64,000 nt of DNA, from assembly GCA_002007465.1 (NCBI GenBank), contig LNAC01000690.1, positions 94,274 through 158,273 on the forward strand, given 5' to 3'. Below are positions 1-10,976 of the stretch, in pieces (position 1 is the stretch's first letter; every line of letters starts with the position of its first letter). The DNA is from Ailurus styani (Eukaryota; Chordata; Mammalia; Carnivora; Ailuridae). Made by a program: the position numbers and the translations under genes. Below the pieces are notes generated by a model. It did no database searches, had not been told where the DNA came from, and was given only the letters and a program-made list of their open reading frames with translations.

Positions 1-2318
1 TGGAAGGAAAACTTCCAAACTCCTTTTATGAGGCCAGCATTACCTTGATCCCCAAACCAGGCAAAGACCCCATCAAGAAGGAGAATTACAGACCAATATC
101 TTTGATGAATACGGATGCAAAAATCCTCAACAAAATACTAGCCAATAGGATCCAGCAGCACATAAAAAGGATTATTCACCACGACCAAGTGGGATTTATT
201 CCTGGGATGCAAGGTTGGTTTAACATTCGCAAATCAATCAATGTGATACAAGACATTAATAAAAGAAAGAACAAGAACCATATGATCCTCTCAATAGATG
301 CTGAAAAAGCATTTGACAAAGTACAGCACCCTTTCTTAATCAAAACTCTTCATAGTGTAGGCATAGAGGGTACATACCTCAATATCATCAAAGCCATCTA
401 CGAAAAACCCACAGCGAATATCATTCTCAATGGAGAAAAACTGAGAGCTTTTCCCCTAAAGTCAGGAACACGGCAAGGCTGTCCACTATCACCACTGCTA
501 TTCAACATAGTACTAGAAGTCCTAGCCTCAGCAATCAGACAACAAAAAGAAATAAAAGGCATCCAAATCGGCAAGGAAGAGGTCAAACTCTCACTCTTTG
601 CAGATGATATGATACTTTATGTGGAAAACCCAAAGGACTCCACTCCAAAACTGCTAGCACTCATACAGGAATTCAGTCAAGTGTCAGGATATAAAATCAA
701 TGCACAGAAATCAGTTGCATTTCTATATACCAACAACAAAACAGAAGAAAGAGAAATTAAAGAGTCAATCCCATTTACAATTGCACCCAAAACCATAAGA
801 TACCTAGGAATAAACCTAACCAAAGAGGCAAAGAATCTGTATTCAGATAATTATAAAGTATTCATGGAAGAAATTGAGGAAGACACAGAGAAGTGGAAAA
901 ACATTCCATGCTCATGGATGGGTAGAATAAATATTGTGAAAATGTCTATGCTACCTAGAGCAATCTACACATTTAATGCAATCCCCATCAAAATACCAGC
1001 AATTTATTTCAAAGAAATGGAACAAATAATCCTAAAATTTATATGGAACCAGAAAAGACCCCGAATAGCCAAAGGAATGTTGAAAAAAAAAAGCAAAGTT
1101 GGCGGCATCACAATTCCAGATTTCAAGCTCTATTACAAAGCTGTCATCATCAAGACAGTATGGTACTGGCACAAAAACAGACACATAGACCAGTGGAACA
1201 GAATAGAGAACCCAAAAATGGACCCTCAACTCTATGGTCAACTAATCTTCGACAAAGCAGGAAAGAATGTCCAGTGGGAAAAAGACAGTCTCTTCAACAA
1301 ATGGTGTTGGGAAAACTGGTCAGCCACATGCAGAAAAATGAAACTGGATCATTTCCTGACACCACACACAAAAATAGACTCAAAATGGATAAAAGACCTC
1401 AATGTGAGAAAGGAATCCATCAAAATCCTCGAGGAGAACACAGGCAGCAACCTCTTCGACCTCAACCGCAGCAACTTCTTCCTAGGAACCTCACCAAAGG
1501 CAAGGGAAGCAAGGGCAAAAATGAACTATTGGGACTTCATCAAGATTAAAAGCTTTTGCACAGCAAAGGAAACAGTCAACAAAACCAAAAGACAACTGAC
1601 AGAATGGGAGAAGATATTTGCAAATGACATATCAGATAAAGGGCTAGTATCCAAAATCTATAAAGAGCTTCTCAAACTCAACACCCATAAAACAAATAAC
1701 CCAGTCAAGAAATGGGCAGAAGACATGAACAGACATTTCTCCAAAGAAGACATCCAAATGGCCAACAGACACATGAGAAAGTGCTCAACATCACTCGGCA
1801 TCAGAGAAATACAAATCAAAACCACAGCGAGATACCACCTTACACCAGTCAGAATGGCTAAAATCAACAAGTCAGGAAATGACAGATGTTGGCGAGGTTG
1901 CGGAGAAAGGGGAACCCTCCTACACTGTTGGTGGGAATGCAAACTGGTGCAGCCACTCTGGAAAACAGTATGGAGATTCCTCAAAAAGTTGAAAATGGAG
2001 CTACCCTACGACCCAGCAATCGCACTACTGGGTATTTATCCTAAAGACACAAAGGTAGTGATCCTCAGGGGCACGTGCACCCGAATGTTTATAGCAGCAA
2101 TGTCCACAATAGCCAAACTATGGAAAGAACCTAGATGTCCATCAACAGATGAATGGATAAAGAAGATGTGGTATATGTATACAATGGAATACTATGCAGC
2201 TATCAAAGGAAACGAAATCTTGCCATTTGCAACGATGTGGATGGAACTGGAGGGTATTATGCTGAGCGAAATAAGTCAATCAGAGAAAGACAATTATCAT
2301 ATGATCTCTCTGATATGA
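1..2318 (+). CDS. L1 ORF2 protein, C-terminal part (reverse transcriptase and Cys-rich C-terminus), 5' partial
   Basis: ORF2p is the endonuclease/reverse transcriptase that copies L1 RNA at nicked chromosomal DNA (target-primed reverse transcription); it also mobilises SINEs. Seen here: the frame is open from base 3 with no stop, so the true start and the endonuclease domain lie upstream. Reverse transcriptase motif A ([10 protein letters not shown]; first catalytic Asp codon at 297-299), motif B ([10 protein letters not shown], from 465) and motif C (FADD, 597-608, both catalytic Asp present) are intact. The C-terminal CX3CX7HX4C motif starts at 1887 (CWRGCGERG then LLHCWWEC). The protein ends MISLI-stop. 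About 760 residues are visible of a protein that is usually about 1,275 long. All visible key residues are kept; activity cannot be judged from a fragment. Confidence 0.95.
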   Translation, partial: EGKLPNSFYEASITLIPKPGKDPIKKENYRPISLMNTDAKILNKILANRIQQHIKRIIHHDQVGFIPGMQGWFNIRKSINVIQDINKRKNKNHMILSIDAEKAFDKVQHPFLIKTLHSVGIEGTYLNIIKAIYEKPTANIILNGEKLRAFPLKSGTRQGCPLSPLLFNIVLEVLASAIRQQKEIKGIQIGKEEVKLSLFADDMILYVENPKDSTPKLLALIQEFSQVSGYKINAQKSVAFLYTNNKTEEREIKESIPFTIAPKTIRYLGINLTKEAKNLYSDNYKVFMEEIEEDTEKWKNIPCSWMGRINIVKMSMLPRAIYTFNAIPIKIPAIYFKEMEQIILKFIWNQKRPRIAKGMLKKKSKVGGITIPDFKLYYKAVIIKTVWYWHKNRHIDQWNRIENPKMDPQLYGQLIFDKAGKNVQWEKDSLFNKWCWENWSATCRKMKLDHFLTPHTKIDSKWIKDLNVRKESIKILEENTGSNLFDLNRSNFFLGTSPKAREARAKMNYWDFIKIKSFCTAKETVNKTKRQLTEWEKIFANDISDKGLVSKIYKELLKLNTHKTNNPVKKWAEDMNRHFSKEDIQMANRHMRKCSTSLGIREIQIKTTARYHLTPVRMAKINKSGNDRCWRGCGERGTLLHCWWECKLVQPLWKTVWRFLKKLKMELPYDPAIALLGIYPKDTKVVILRGTCTRMFIAAMSTIAKLWKEPRCPSTDEWIKKMWYMYTMEYYAAIKGNEILPFATMWMELEGIMLSEISQSEKDNYHMISLI

Positions 2319-2320
2319 GG

Positions 2321-2703
2321 AACTTGAGGGGCAGGGTGGGGGGTTGTGGGGGGTAGGGAGGGAAAAATAATGAAACAAGATGGGATGGGGAAGGAGACAA
2401 ACCATAAGAGACTTCTAATCTCATAAAACAAACTGAGGGTTACTGGGGGGTGGGAGGGTAGGGATAGGGTGGATGGGTTATGGACATTGGGGAGGGTTTG
2501 TGCTTTGGTGANAACTTGAGAGTCAGGGTGGGGGGTCGTGGGGGGTAGGGAGGGAAAAATAATGAAACAAGATGGGATGGGGAAGGAGACAAACCATAAG
2601 AGACTCCTAATCTCACAAAACAAACTGAGGGTTACTGGGGGGTGGGAGGATAGGGATGGGGTGGGTGGGTTATGGACACTGGGGAGGGTTTGTGCTTTGG
2701 TGA
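2321..2703 (+). repeat. Tandem 191-bp duplication of the L1 3' UTR around an N
   Basis: Bases 2321-2511 and 2513-2703 are two copies of the same L1 3' UTR segment, each 191 bp, separated only by an N at 2512. I count about nine mismatches, so they are not identical. Both carry guanine runs such as GGGTGGGGGGTTGTGGGGGG that could form G-quadruplexes. The N at the exact junction suggests an assembly join rather than a natural duplication, though the mismatches leave real duplication or a merge of two L1 copies possible. Confidence 0.9.
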
Positions 2704-2795
2704 ATGCTGTGAAAGATGTAAGCCTGATGATTCACAGACCTGTACCCCTGGGGCAAAGAATAAAAAAATAAATAAAGCAAAAAAAAAAGAAAAAT

Positions 2796-5584
2796 AATTG
2801 TCGTGATCTTTCAGAAATGTGCTTGGTTCAGCTTGGGGAATTACTGAGAAGCATTATAACATCAGAGAAAAATAGGCTAGATGGTGTCACAAATTTACTT
2901 CTACCTTTCCTATACATCTTCACTTCCTCAAACTCTGAAACATAGGCACCCACTCAAGTCCTTTTGAATTAAGGTTAAATATTAGATATGTCAGACTGTC
3001 AATATAGAGATATACAGAAGGACTGAGGAAGGATTTACATATGTTGTTTGAAAAGTAGAATTCAAGAGTCTAGTCAGTAAATCCCTACTTGGTAGAGTAG
3101 ATTTTTATTGAGAAGGAAAGTGATGCCAGTGTACAGTCTTAATTAAAACTCAGTTTGGCAATTGTTCTTTCTTTAGAAAGAAAATAAGTAATTTAATAAA
3201 AAGATCCTGTTTTATGAACACCCATCATTTTTATTGATAACTCATTGATAAGTCTACACAGTTCTTAAGTATAAACTAACTATTCACCTTGGCTTTCCCT
3301 ATTTTTAATTTTTTATGATAGGGATAAATTGCAAGCACACTTCTATGGGATGACTAAACTAATTAAATTAGTAATGTAATTTAATATACCATGGCCAGTG
3401 TGGCATAAATACTTAGGTAAGTCAGGCATTCTGCTAGATACTTGGAACACAAAATGCCATCGCGCAGTACAGTGCAAGTGGAGATGGATATTAGGACAGT
3501 GGTCTGGGTGCTGAGGGAGAAAGATGGAGGGAGAGAATAAGGGCCAGATGTTTGAAGTAGTTCCAAACTAAGACATGGACTGAAGGTAGAGTGGGGAGGG
3601 AGAGGCTGGAGTTAACTTGACTCTGAAGTCTTCCCCATTTGTCGTGACAATCAATATAGAGAAGATGGGATTTTCCACTTCTGTAGCCCAGTTATCCTTT
3701 TGTCTGTTTTGAAGATGAAACCAGAAGATACGCCAAAAATATCTGTATCTAAGGTAGGAATTGGTTGGTTTTAGGTCTCAGGTCTTACTACAGTTCTTAA
3801 ACCCTATGTTGTAAAATTCTTGGAATTGGCCTCAGACCTGTCTATACCCAAGGTCAGCAATCAGATCCCCTGCTGAATGTGTGATAGTAAATGCTGTTAT
3901 TTTCTGAAAAATCCTTGGGGATCTTAAAATCTAAAAATGCAGTATAAAGAATAAATAGAAATGATGAAAAAATCCAATTTTTTTTCACTTATGTTCTTGT
4001 TTTACATTCTCTTCATGGATGTTAAATGTTCCAAATGGTTGTATCTTGACTATGAAATGTCCAGAGTGCATTGGAACTTAAAAATAAATCACTGCCATGA
4101 CTCAGAATTGAAATAACCATATCATAAATTTCTTAGTAATCTCTCTATCCCTGGGCACCTGGCCTTGTCGCCATGTGTTTAAATCCTGTGATTTACTCCT
4201 CACCCCTCCTTTGCTTTCCTACCCCCACTTTGGCTGTAATAGACCAGAGTCAACTCTTCTAGACAGAACATTATTGCTCACCATAAGTGGTTTGGCTTAG
4301 TCCTATAGACATAGATCAACTCAGGTTTCTCAGAGCAGCTCTTAAAAACTGAGATACTTGACTTTGTTTGGTCATTGTTTTTAAAGCATGACTTATCAGT
4401 GAAGTTCATTTGAACACTCTTTCTATATCCTTGTCATGACTTTCAGATATCAGTCTTCCCTTGCTGCTTGGTTCATTATGGGGGCATCTTGCTTGTGGGA
4501 TTGTTGAGAACCCAAGACTTCTCTGCCTCCTCAAGGTATTGCCTTGTGACACTGAGATTCACATTGCTGCAGGTAGGTGTGCTTGACTGGCTTGTCTTTT
4601 GTTCCTTGGAAACTACCCAGTTATCTCCATCATAAGTTATAAACTCAAAGTGATAAACGAATATAGGTAGAATTTCTACTCCAGAGATCTTCACTCTGAA
4701 TGTTGTCTGCATGTCAGTAGGGAAACTGCAGCTCATGTTTACATGTGTTCTGGTTTCCTGATTGGACATATGAGCAAGCCCAGTACTTCTTTCCCAGGAC
4801 TTTTCTTTCAAAATGAAGGTAAAATCAAACACATTCTAGGCTTTTAAAAAATAATTTCATTTGACTCAAAATATTATATATTAGGAAGACTTTTAGAATG
4901 CCATATATTAAAAATATTTTATAGACAAATAACCTTATGTAATTAAAGCACCACTAAGACTTAAGTAGGTTCTTATTTGGATCACAACTAGTAATTGTGT
5001 GCTATAACCAATGAAGTAATTTCTTATTTAAAAAATAATCAAGTTACATTAGGTATTTCATGGTTGCTGCACTCTCCCATCTATGCAAAGGAGAGGATGA
5101 GCCCTGATGGCTTCTTGGAACTTTTATTTCCCTTCCTCTTCTGGACTTAGAGTGGAGAGAACACAGGAAATTCTGGATCTCACTTTCTTCTCCCTCATCT
5201 GAAAAAAAGAGGGGTGGGTGCGGCAGTCTCTTAGGCCTTTTCAAATTCTGAAGTTCAAAGCTATCATATAATCTAATGTTTTTGAATCACAATGTTTAAG
5301 AATTTAGAGATCCAGTTCTATGACATTCATTGACATACTATCTCTGTGGAAACGGGTGAAGCAGAGAGAAAATCAGAATGATTTGGGAATATTGGAAAAT
5401 AACATCGAGTGTCTTAGATCAACAAGCCTCATCGCAGTCCACATTATTTCAGCTGGCCTAAAATGTTTTTGTAACAACATGGCTAGATATGGCTATGTTG
5501 TGCTATTACATAGCAATGACAAGGAATATTTTGTTTTTTCTTAGCAATAATCTAGTCGGGAAACTTGACATTGAGATTTGTTCA
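2796..5584. other. Unassigned AT-rich DNA
   Basis: No repeat family or gene recognised. An open frame on the - strand (4476-4832, 118 codons, beginning with GTG; first ATG at codon 22) resembles no family I know and is within the length expected by chance here. A GTAAGT-like donor sequence at 3417 has no convincing acceptor before it. Confidence 0.5.
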
Positions 5585-5934
5585 ATATTTTGGGTTGGGG
5601 CTCCCTAGAAGCAGAGTCAGAGATGTGGTTTCTTGTCAGGGTGATTTATTGAGAAAGATTTCTCTCACTTGAAACTTGCTAGGGAATGAGAGGATCAGCA
5701 GAGGGCAGGGGGAGCAATGAGGCAAAGATGTGGGCTACGCTGACACATAGCAACCGTCTGATGCCACCAGGATCTCTGGAAGATACTGGCACCTTCCAGT
5801 CATCCTGCCTGGAAACAACATGGCCTGCCTTTTCCAGGGATCAGTCAGTCATTGGCTGTGGGCCACCATCCCTGTCCCCACCCTTGTTTTATTCTTGACT
5901 TTAAAGTATTTCATCATGGAAGTGTTTGCCCTAC
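5585..5934. mobile_element. Probable old interspersed repeat, family not determined
   Basis: The block beginning GGCTCCCTAGAAGCAGAG, followed by a stretch around GTGATTTATTGAG and a later GCTACGCTGACA, has the phrasing of an old dispersed mammalian repeat, but I cannot name it with certainty. It ends at the SINE at 5935. Confidence 0.35.
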
Positions 5935-6110
5935 TTTTTTTTTTTTAAGATTTTATTTATTTATTAGACAGAGGCAGAGGGGCAGAGGGAGAGGTAGAAG
6001 CAGACTCCCCACTGAGCAGGGAGCCCAGCTTGGGGCTCAGTCCCAGAACCCTGAGATCATGACCTGAGCCGAAGGGAGATGCTTAATTGACTGAGCCACC
6101 CAGGCGCCCC
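5935..6110 (-). mobile_element. CAN-SINE, - strand
   Basis: Read on the - strand it starts GGGGCGCCTGGGTGGCTCAG (tRNA-derived head with A and B boxes), runs through GGTCATGATCTCAGGG and ends in an A-rich tail (T run at 5935-5946). A short CCCTAC repeat flanks it. Confidence 0.93.
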
Positions 6111-6112
6111 TA

Positions 6113-6533
6113 CCCTGCGTTTTTGATAACTTTTTAAAGATGATGGTATTTTTCCTTTGTCCCTACTTTTCTAACAATTTTATCAGTAAGTATTAGAATT
6201 TTATAAAATGCATTTTTGTACATATTAAGACAATTATATATCTTTTTCCTTTAAACTTTTAATGGAAATTAACATTTTCTCTTGTTAAACCACCCTGGCA
6301 TTTTAAAGATAATCTCTTCTTAGGTAGAGTATATTATTTTAAAAGATACATGGTTGTATTCAGGATGCTCACATTCTGTTTGGGATTTATGTATCTGTTG
6401 TCGTAACTGAATTTAGCTTATTTGGTATCAAGGTTGTACAAGGTTCATACCATGAGTGGCAATCTTTCTCTCTTTTCTCCAATTACTTAGAGCATTTTTC
6501 ATCATATTGGGATTGTCTATGTATTCTTTTCTT
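6113..6533 (-). mobile_element. Old L1 (L1M-type) ORF2 fragment, - strand, part 1
   Basis: Reads as a decayed L1 ORF2 in reverse (for example the TTGTTAAACCACCCTGGCATT and TTTGGTATCAAGG landmarks). It continues after the LTR at 6955-7205 and after later insertions at 7985-8210, so one old element was split by later arrivals. Confidence 0.7.
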
Positions 6534-6955
6534 GAGGCCACCGTAGTCGAGTACTACAAACTTGGGTTAAAACAACAGAAATTTGTCCTCTTATCGTTCT
6601 AGAAGCTGGAAGTCTAACATCAAGATGTCAGCAGGGCCACACTCCTGCCAGAGGCTCTAGGAAAGATTCCCTTGTTTCTTCCAGCTTCTGGTGGCTGTTG
6701 CTGTATTCCTCAATCTGCTTCCCCAGTCACATGTCCTCCTCCTCCTCTTCTGTCTGGGTGTCTCTCCTCTGTGTATCTTTTGTGAGGACACATATTGCAC
6801 CTAAGATGCATCTGGATAGCCTAGGACAGTCTCCTCATCTCAGGATCCTTAATTATACCTACAGAGGACCTTTGCTTTAACATTCCCAGGGGCCAGTGAT
6901 TTGATGTAGGCATACCTTTGGGGGAGGCTATCATTCAACCCACTACTGTCCATTC
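6533..6955 (-). mobile_element. MLT1-like LTR (ERVL-MaLR), - strand
   Basis: Read in reverse orientation: ACTACAAACTTGGGTTAAAA, then ACAGAAATTTGTCC, AGAAGCTGGAAGTC, the CAGCAGGGCCA block, and CATTCAACCCACTAC at the end. These follow the complement of MLT1/MST-type LTRs. It sits inside an old L1. No internal viral coding sequence is visible. Confidence 0.75.
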
Positions 6956-7205
6956 TTAAAACCTTAGTAGATTTCGTCTGTAAAATCATTTGCCTTCGGA
7001 GAGGGATTTGGGGTTAAATTTTTAAATATTAATTCAATTTCTTTAGTGGTTTTAGGCCTAGTCATTATTTCTTCTTGAGTCTGTTTTGGCACTTAACTTT
7101 TTTTTCTAAAAACATCACTTTTGACTGTTTTCAGATTTACTGGCATGAAGTTGTACATTGAATTCTCTTAAGGTTTTCTAATCAAAATATGTTGTATATG
7201 AACTA
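6955..7205 (-). mobile_element. Old L1 ORF2 fragment, - strand, part 2
   Basis: Continues the L1 reading interrupted at 6533: TCAATTTCTTTAGTGGTTTTAGG and TTCTTCTTGAGTCTGTTTTGG match the expected next section of ORF2 in reverse. Confidence 0.65.
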
Positions 7206-7207
7206 TA

Positions 7208-7322
7208 CCAGAAGCTGGAATAAACGAGAAGCTTTCCTAGAGTCTCTGGCAGGAGCATGGCCCTGCTGACATCTTGGTTAGACTTCCAGCTTCTAGAATT
7301 ATAAGAGGATAAATTTCTGTGC
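7208..7322 (+). mobile_element. MLT1-like LTR fragment, + strand, inverted relative to 6574-6700
   Basis: Its reverse complement aligns with 6574-6700 at roughly 92 percent identity over the best 94 bases (7228-7319 against 6576-6669), including a shared CTCCTGCCAGAG wording that I do not expect in the family consensus. See the finding on the inverted pair. Confidence 0.7.
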
Positions 7323-7583
7323 TTTCCTAATATTGTTTATATGCTTATTACTCTCTGTATATGTTCACAGATACATAATCAATTTCATTACTGTATAAAT
7401 ACTTAGGTAATCTTTTATAGTACTAACATTATCTCAGTGTGCACTGTTGCTCTCCATTAATCTTTGATCACATTTTCTAGAGGTATCTAGTTGTATTCAT
7501 TTTTAAAAGAACACAAGTCACTGTCTTTGAGATCTTCTGGAGCCATCCCCTCTTAAGATTTTTACCTCCCTGTCCCCATGCAA
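7323..7583. other. Unassigned DNA, perhaps further L1M sequence
   Basis: AT-rich, no certain assignment. Around 7450-7520 there is weak resemblance to the next section of reversed L1 ORF2. Confidence 0.35.
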
Positions 7584-7767
7584 TTTTTTTAAAAAGATTT
7601 ATTTATTTTATAAAGAGAGAAAGCACACATGGGAAAGGAGTAGAGGGAGAGGGAGAGCAAGAATCTCAAGCAGACTCCCCACTGAGCTTGATCTCAGGAC
7701 CCCGAGGTCATGAGCCAAGCCAAAATTGAGCTGGATGCTCAGCCAACTGAGACACTCAGGCCCCCTG
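7584..7767 (-). mobile_element. Older CAN-SINE, - strand
   Basis: T-rich start (tail of the element), AGCAGACTCCCCACTGAG, GGTCATGAGCC, and a decayed head GAGACACTCAGGCCCCC. CCATGCA lies at both ends as a target-site duplication. More diverged than other copies in the window. Confidence 0.88.
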
Positions 7768-7990
7768 CCATGCAGTTACTGTATCCAGCTTCCTTTCTTC
7801 ATCTTTTTTTCTCCTTAATACTCATCACCATCTAGCATACTATGTTTTTTTTTTGTTTGGTCCCCTTATTTATTATCTGTCTCCCAAGTAGAATATAATT
7901 TTCATATGAGCAGAGATTTTTATCCATTTAGATCTCTACTGAATCCCTAGTACCTGTAACAGTCAATAAACGTTCGTTGAATGAATGAGC
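7768..7990 (+). mobile_element. L2 LINE, 3' end, + strand
   Basis: Ends in the characteristic L2 terminus: GAATCCCTAGTACCTGTAACAG followed by TCAATAAACGTTCGTTGAATGAATGA. Confidence 0.7.
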
Positions 7991-8210
7991 CAAATTTTAT
8001 CTTAATTGTGTTAGTCTTTATCATTGCTTTATTTTCTATTCATTAATTCCTGCTCTTTATTATTTATCCTTTCTACTCCTTATGTAATATTAATTCACTG
8101 AAATTTGTTGAGATTTACCATATGGCATACAAACAGAAATTTTTGTAAATGTGCCATTTGTGTTTGTGGGATTACAGATACGATAGATTCTTCCATCACT
8201 TTACTCTCCC
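7985..8210 (-). mobile_element. Old L1 ORF2 fragment, - strand, part 3
   Basis: ATTAATTCCTGCTCTTTATTATTT and GAAATTTGTTGAGATTTACCATATGGCAT fit the next reversed L1 ORF2 section after 7205, so the same old element probably continues here. Confidence 0.5.
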
Positions 8211-8363
8211 TGACCTGGGGTGTATGAGTCTCCTTAGGAACAACTTTTGAACTTCAAACCCTGTGAATACTTTCATTAACTCATAGATTTGCCTTTCTAA
8301 CATCATGGTCATTCCATTGCAACCATCAGAATCCATTTGTTTTAATAAAAACAATACTGTTTT

Positions 8364-8557
8364 GGGCGCCTGGGTGGCTCAGTTGGTTAAGTGACTGCCT
8401 TCGGCTCAGGTCATGATCCCGGAGTCCAGAGATCAAGTCCCGCATCGGGCTCCCAGCTCCATGGGGAGTCTGCTTATCCCTCTGACTTTCTCCTCTCTCA
8501 TGCTCTCTCTCTCTCTCAAATAAGAAAAAAAATTATAAAAAAATAAAAAATAAATAA
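8364..8557 (+). mobile_element. CAN-SINE, + strand, perfect 20-bp target duplication
   Basis: Head GGGCGCCTGGGTGGCTCAG with the older TTGGTTAAGTGACTGCC form, CT-rich region, then A-rich tail. A perfect 20-base direct repeat containing AAAAACAATACTGTTTT occurs at 8344-8363 and 8558-8577. Long clean duplication argues for a fairly recent insertion. Confidence 0.97.
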
Positions 8558-8577
8558 AATAAAAACAATACTGTTTT

Positions 8578-10369
8578 ATAACATGCACAAAAGAAAGTTA
8601 AATTGTAGTTGAATGTTACTCATCTGATTATGTGTATCAACAGTATTAAATACTATTCCAAAGTGTCAGACTTAAATTTCAGGAAAAATATGTCTCATTA
8701 TTTTTCAAAAATGAATGTGAAATATCCACATCAGTTTTCCCTACTATATCAGTTGGAAAAATTCTGATAAACCTTATTTCCTCTACTCCATAAAACCAGG
8801 GTACTGAAAAATTTTTAAAAATTGGTTCTTTCTATATGTACACTGCACTCTAACTTTTAAAAGTTTATTTTAAACAAAGGCCATTTCTTATATTAAAAAG
8901 AATATTCTTTCCTGGGAAAAAGATACTGTTATGCCAAAATGGGAATTTTTAACCTTAAAGAACATATCCTTCAACTTGAAAAATATTTTTGTCAGTGTAA
9001 GAGTTAAAATGAAATGTCAAAAGTATTAAACATCAAAATGTCACCAGCATCTCATGACCCAAAATGTGGATGTTTGAATATATATGTGATGTATTATAAT
9101 TTCCAAGATAATGTAGGCAAGGCTCAACTCACACTAAAAGATACCTTATAAAAATGTTCCTTTATAAGCCAGTCTTCAGAACTTGAACCACAGTGGTCCT
9201 CAAATAGTGCTAAAGGAAAAGAATGAAATCCTAGGCTACCCCCATTCCTGATGATTCATTAAAATCCCAAATTACTAGGAATACATTATAATATCATTTA
9301 ATCACTGATAAAATAATGTACCCCCCCCAAAAAAACATGCTTAGGGTTCTAGCTTAGGATGTCGGGCATCCATCCTGCTATTCAATAAAGAGATAGAGAC
9401 TCCCCGTTGCCTGCCCTCCTCAGCTTCATGATGCCAATGAGGGGCTGGTGAAAACAGTTACAGGATCACAGTTTGCTTGGGAGGTTGGGCACATTGCTGA
9501 TAAAATGAATTAATGCGAAAGCACTAGACTGAAAATAGTAGTAAAGACCAGGAGAAGGGCAACATTGCCTCATGATTGGAATCTTTCCTCTGCTCTTTGC
9601 CCTTTGTCGAATCTTGGTTTTCAATGCCTGCTCTGAAGCCAGAGCTTTCTCTTTGAACAGACTGCTGCACTATACTTGGATCAAATGCTTTCCAGGCCTA
9701 TACTAGCTCTTTGAACCGTAATTCTCTTCCCATGAGTCCACTTCTACCAGCTTGTTTTTGTGAGCCCTTGATTGCCAGATTTGTGAGAATCAGATTGCAT
9801 CCAATTCCTGATGCCCTTGATTCTTAGATCTATCCAAAGGAGAGCAGCTAGTCCATAGTTTAGTCAAGGGACTGAAATATTTTTGTCTTGTTCAACTTTG
9901 AATGAAAATTTCTTAACTACAGACCACATCAAAACTGGGAGCAAAGCAGGGATTTCTAGGTTCTCCTAATACCAGTGCCCAACACAAAATAGTGGTTACA
10001 TCAGTTGAAAATGCATTGGCTACTAGTAATAGAGAATCTGACTGCAGTTGCTTTCACAAATAGGAGCTTGTTTTTCTCAGATAAGCAGTCCAGGGGTAGG
10101 CATCTGTTGGTGTTGGTTCAGCTGCTCAGCTGTGCCACTGGGATTCCAAGCTTTTCCTCCTCTGCTTTCCATAGCATATTAGAGTTTTGTCTCCATATTT
10201 AACCAATTTCACAAATGGCCACCCCAAAGCCCAGGTATTGCAAGGCAACATGGTTGTCCCAACACCTTCATCTCCCTCCTGAAATGTTGCCACAATCTCC
10301 AGCCTATCTCTCTGCTCGCATTCTCTCACTACCCCCAAATCCATTTTCAATGTAACAGCCAAGGTGATC
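8578..10369. other. Mostly unassigned DNA
   Basis: No gene seen. About 10060-10260 (TAGGCATCTGTTGG and GGTTCAGCTGCTCAG region) resembles an old dispersed repeat whose family I cannot name. A short C run then A run lies at 9321-9336. The rest shows nothing I recognise. Confidence 0.5.
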
Positions 10370-10765
10370 TTTTTGAAAATAAAAGTAGATTGTAATTTGT
10401 TTCCCTTACTTAAAACACTCCTATGTTCCTCAGAGATTTAGAGGAAACTCCAGAGTTTTGCCCTTGGCCTGCGAGGTTCTAGGGATCCTGCCACTGCCCC
10501 CTTGCACCCCATCTGCTGCCATTCAGCCACTTTGTCATTATACTTGACCACACCATGATCTTGGTGTTCTTCAGAAGTACGCTGCTTAGTCTAACCTTAG
10601 GCCCTTCGTGCTTGCTATGTGTTTTGCTTGGAATGTTTTGCTGCTTCTTTTTATCTGTATCTAAGCTCAAAGGCCACATATTCAAGAAACCTTCCCTGAC
10701 CATCCACACTAAATAGCCATGCCCTCTGCCTCCCTCCTCCCTCCTTCCCAGGCAGTTATATTTTC
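10370..10765 (+). mobile_element. L2 LINE 3' fragment, + strand
   Basis: The order CTTGGCCTGCGAGGTTCTA, CTGCCATTCAGCCACTTTG, CTTGGAATGTTTTGC, AAGAAACCTTCCCTGACC follows the L2 3' region. The terminal AATAAATG part is missing. Confidence 0.65.
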
Positions 10766-10784
10766 TGTTTTCTATATTTTCTGT

Positions 10785-10976
10785 TATACCATGGCTACCT
10801 AGCAGTTCCCACTCTGGACTGCATATGTGAATCACCTAGAAAACTTTTTAAAAACACAGTATTCAGCCCTTGTTTCATAGATTCAAATGTAATTGTTCTG
10901 GGAAGGGCCCCAAGCTCTGGTATTACCTTAAAACACCCCACATGATTCTGTGGTGCAGCTAATATTGAGAACTACT
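10785..10976 (+). mobile_element. MER5-like DNA transposon (hAT-Charlie, non-autonomous)
   Basis: Begins around GCAGTTCCCACTCTGG, has the GAATCACCTAG then GGCCCCAAG order and ends TTGAGAACTACTGG, the expected degenerate terminal inverted repeat of MER5. Confidence 0.6.

Larger units (their letters stand above)
1..2795 (+). mobile_element. Young L1 (LINE-1) retrotransposon, 3' part; 5' end outside window
   Basis: Seen: the 3' part of ORF2 up to a TGA at 2316-2318, then a G-rich 3' UTR (2319-2752), an AATAAA at 2759-2764 and an A-rich tail to about 2795. The same 3' UTR occurs in reverse at 42887-43117, so this family has further copies nearby. The unbroken reading frame of more than 770 codons points to a recent insertion. 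The 3' UTR contains a 191-bp segment twice, joined by an N at 2512 (see separate entry). Whether the element is full length cannot be told because its 5' end lies before base 1. Confidence 0.97.

Noticed and set aside
1043..1549. 168-codon frame overlapping ORF2 on the same strand
   Set aside because: An out-of-frame shadow of the L1 ORF2 reading frame.
3400..3426. GTAAGT donor-like site at 3417
   Set aside because: No convincing acceptor upstream within exon distance.
4476..4832. 118-codon open frame on the - strand with protein-like composition
   Set aside because: Begins with GTG directly after a stop, first ATG at codon 22; no family recognised, no A-tail or splice signals of quality, and several frames this long occur in non-coding parts of the window.
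5935..6110. tRNA-like A and B boxes in SINE heads
   Set aside because: They belong to tRNA-derived CAN-SINEs with retroposon tails, not to functional tRNA genes.
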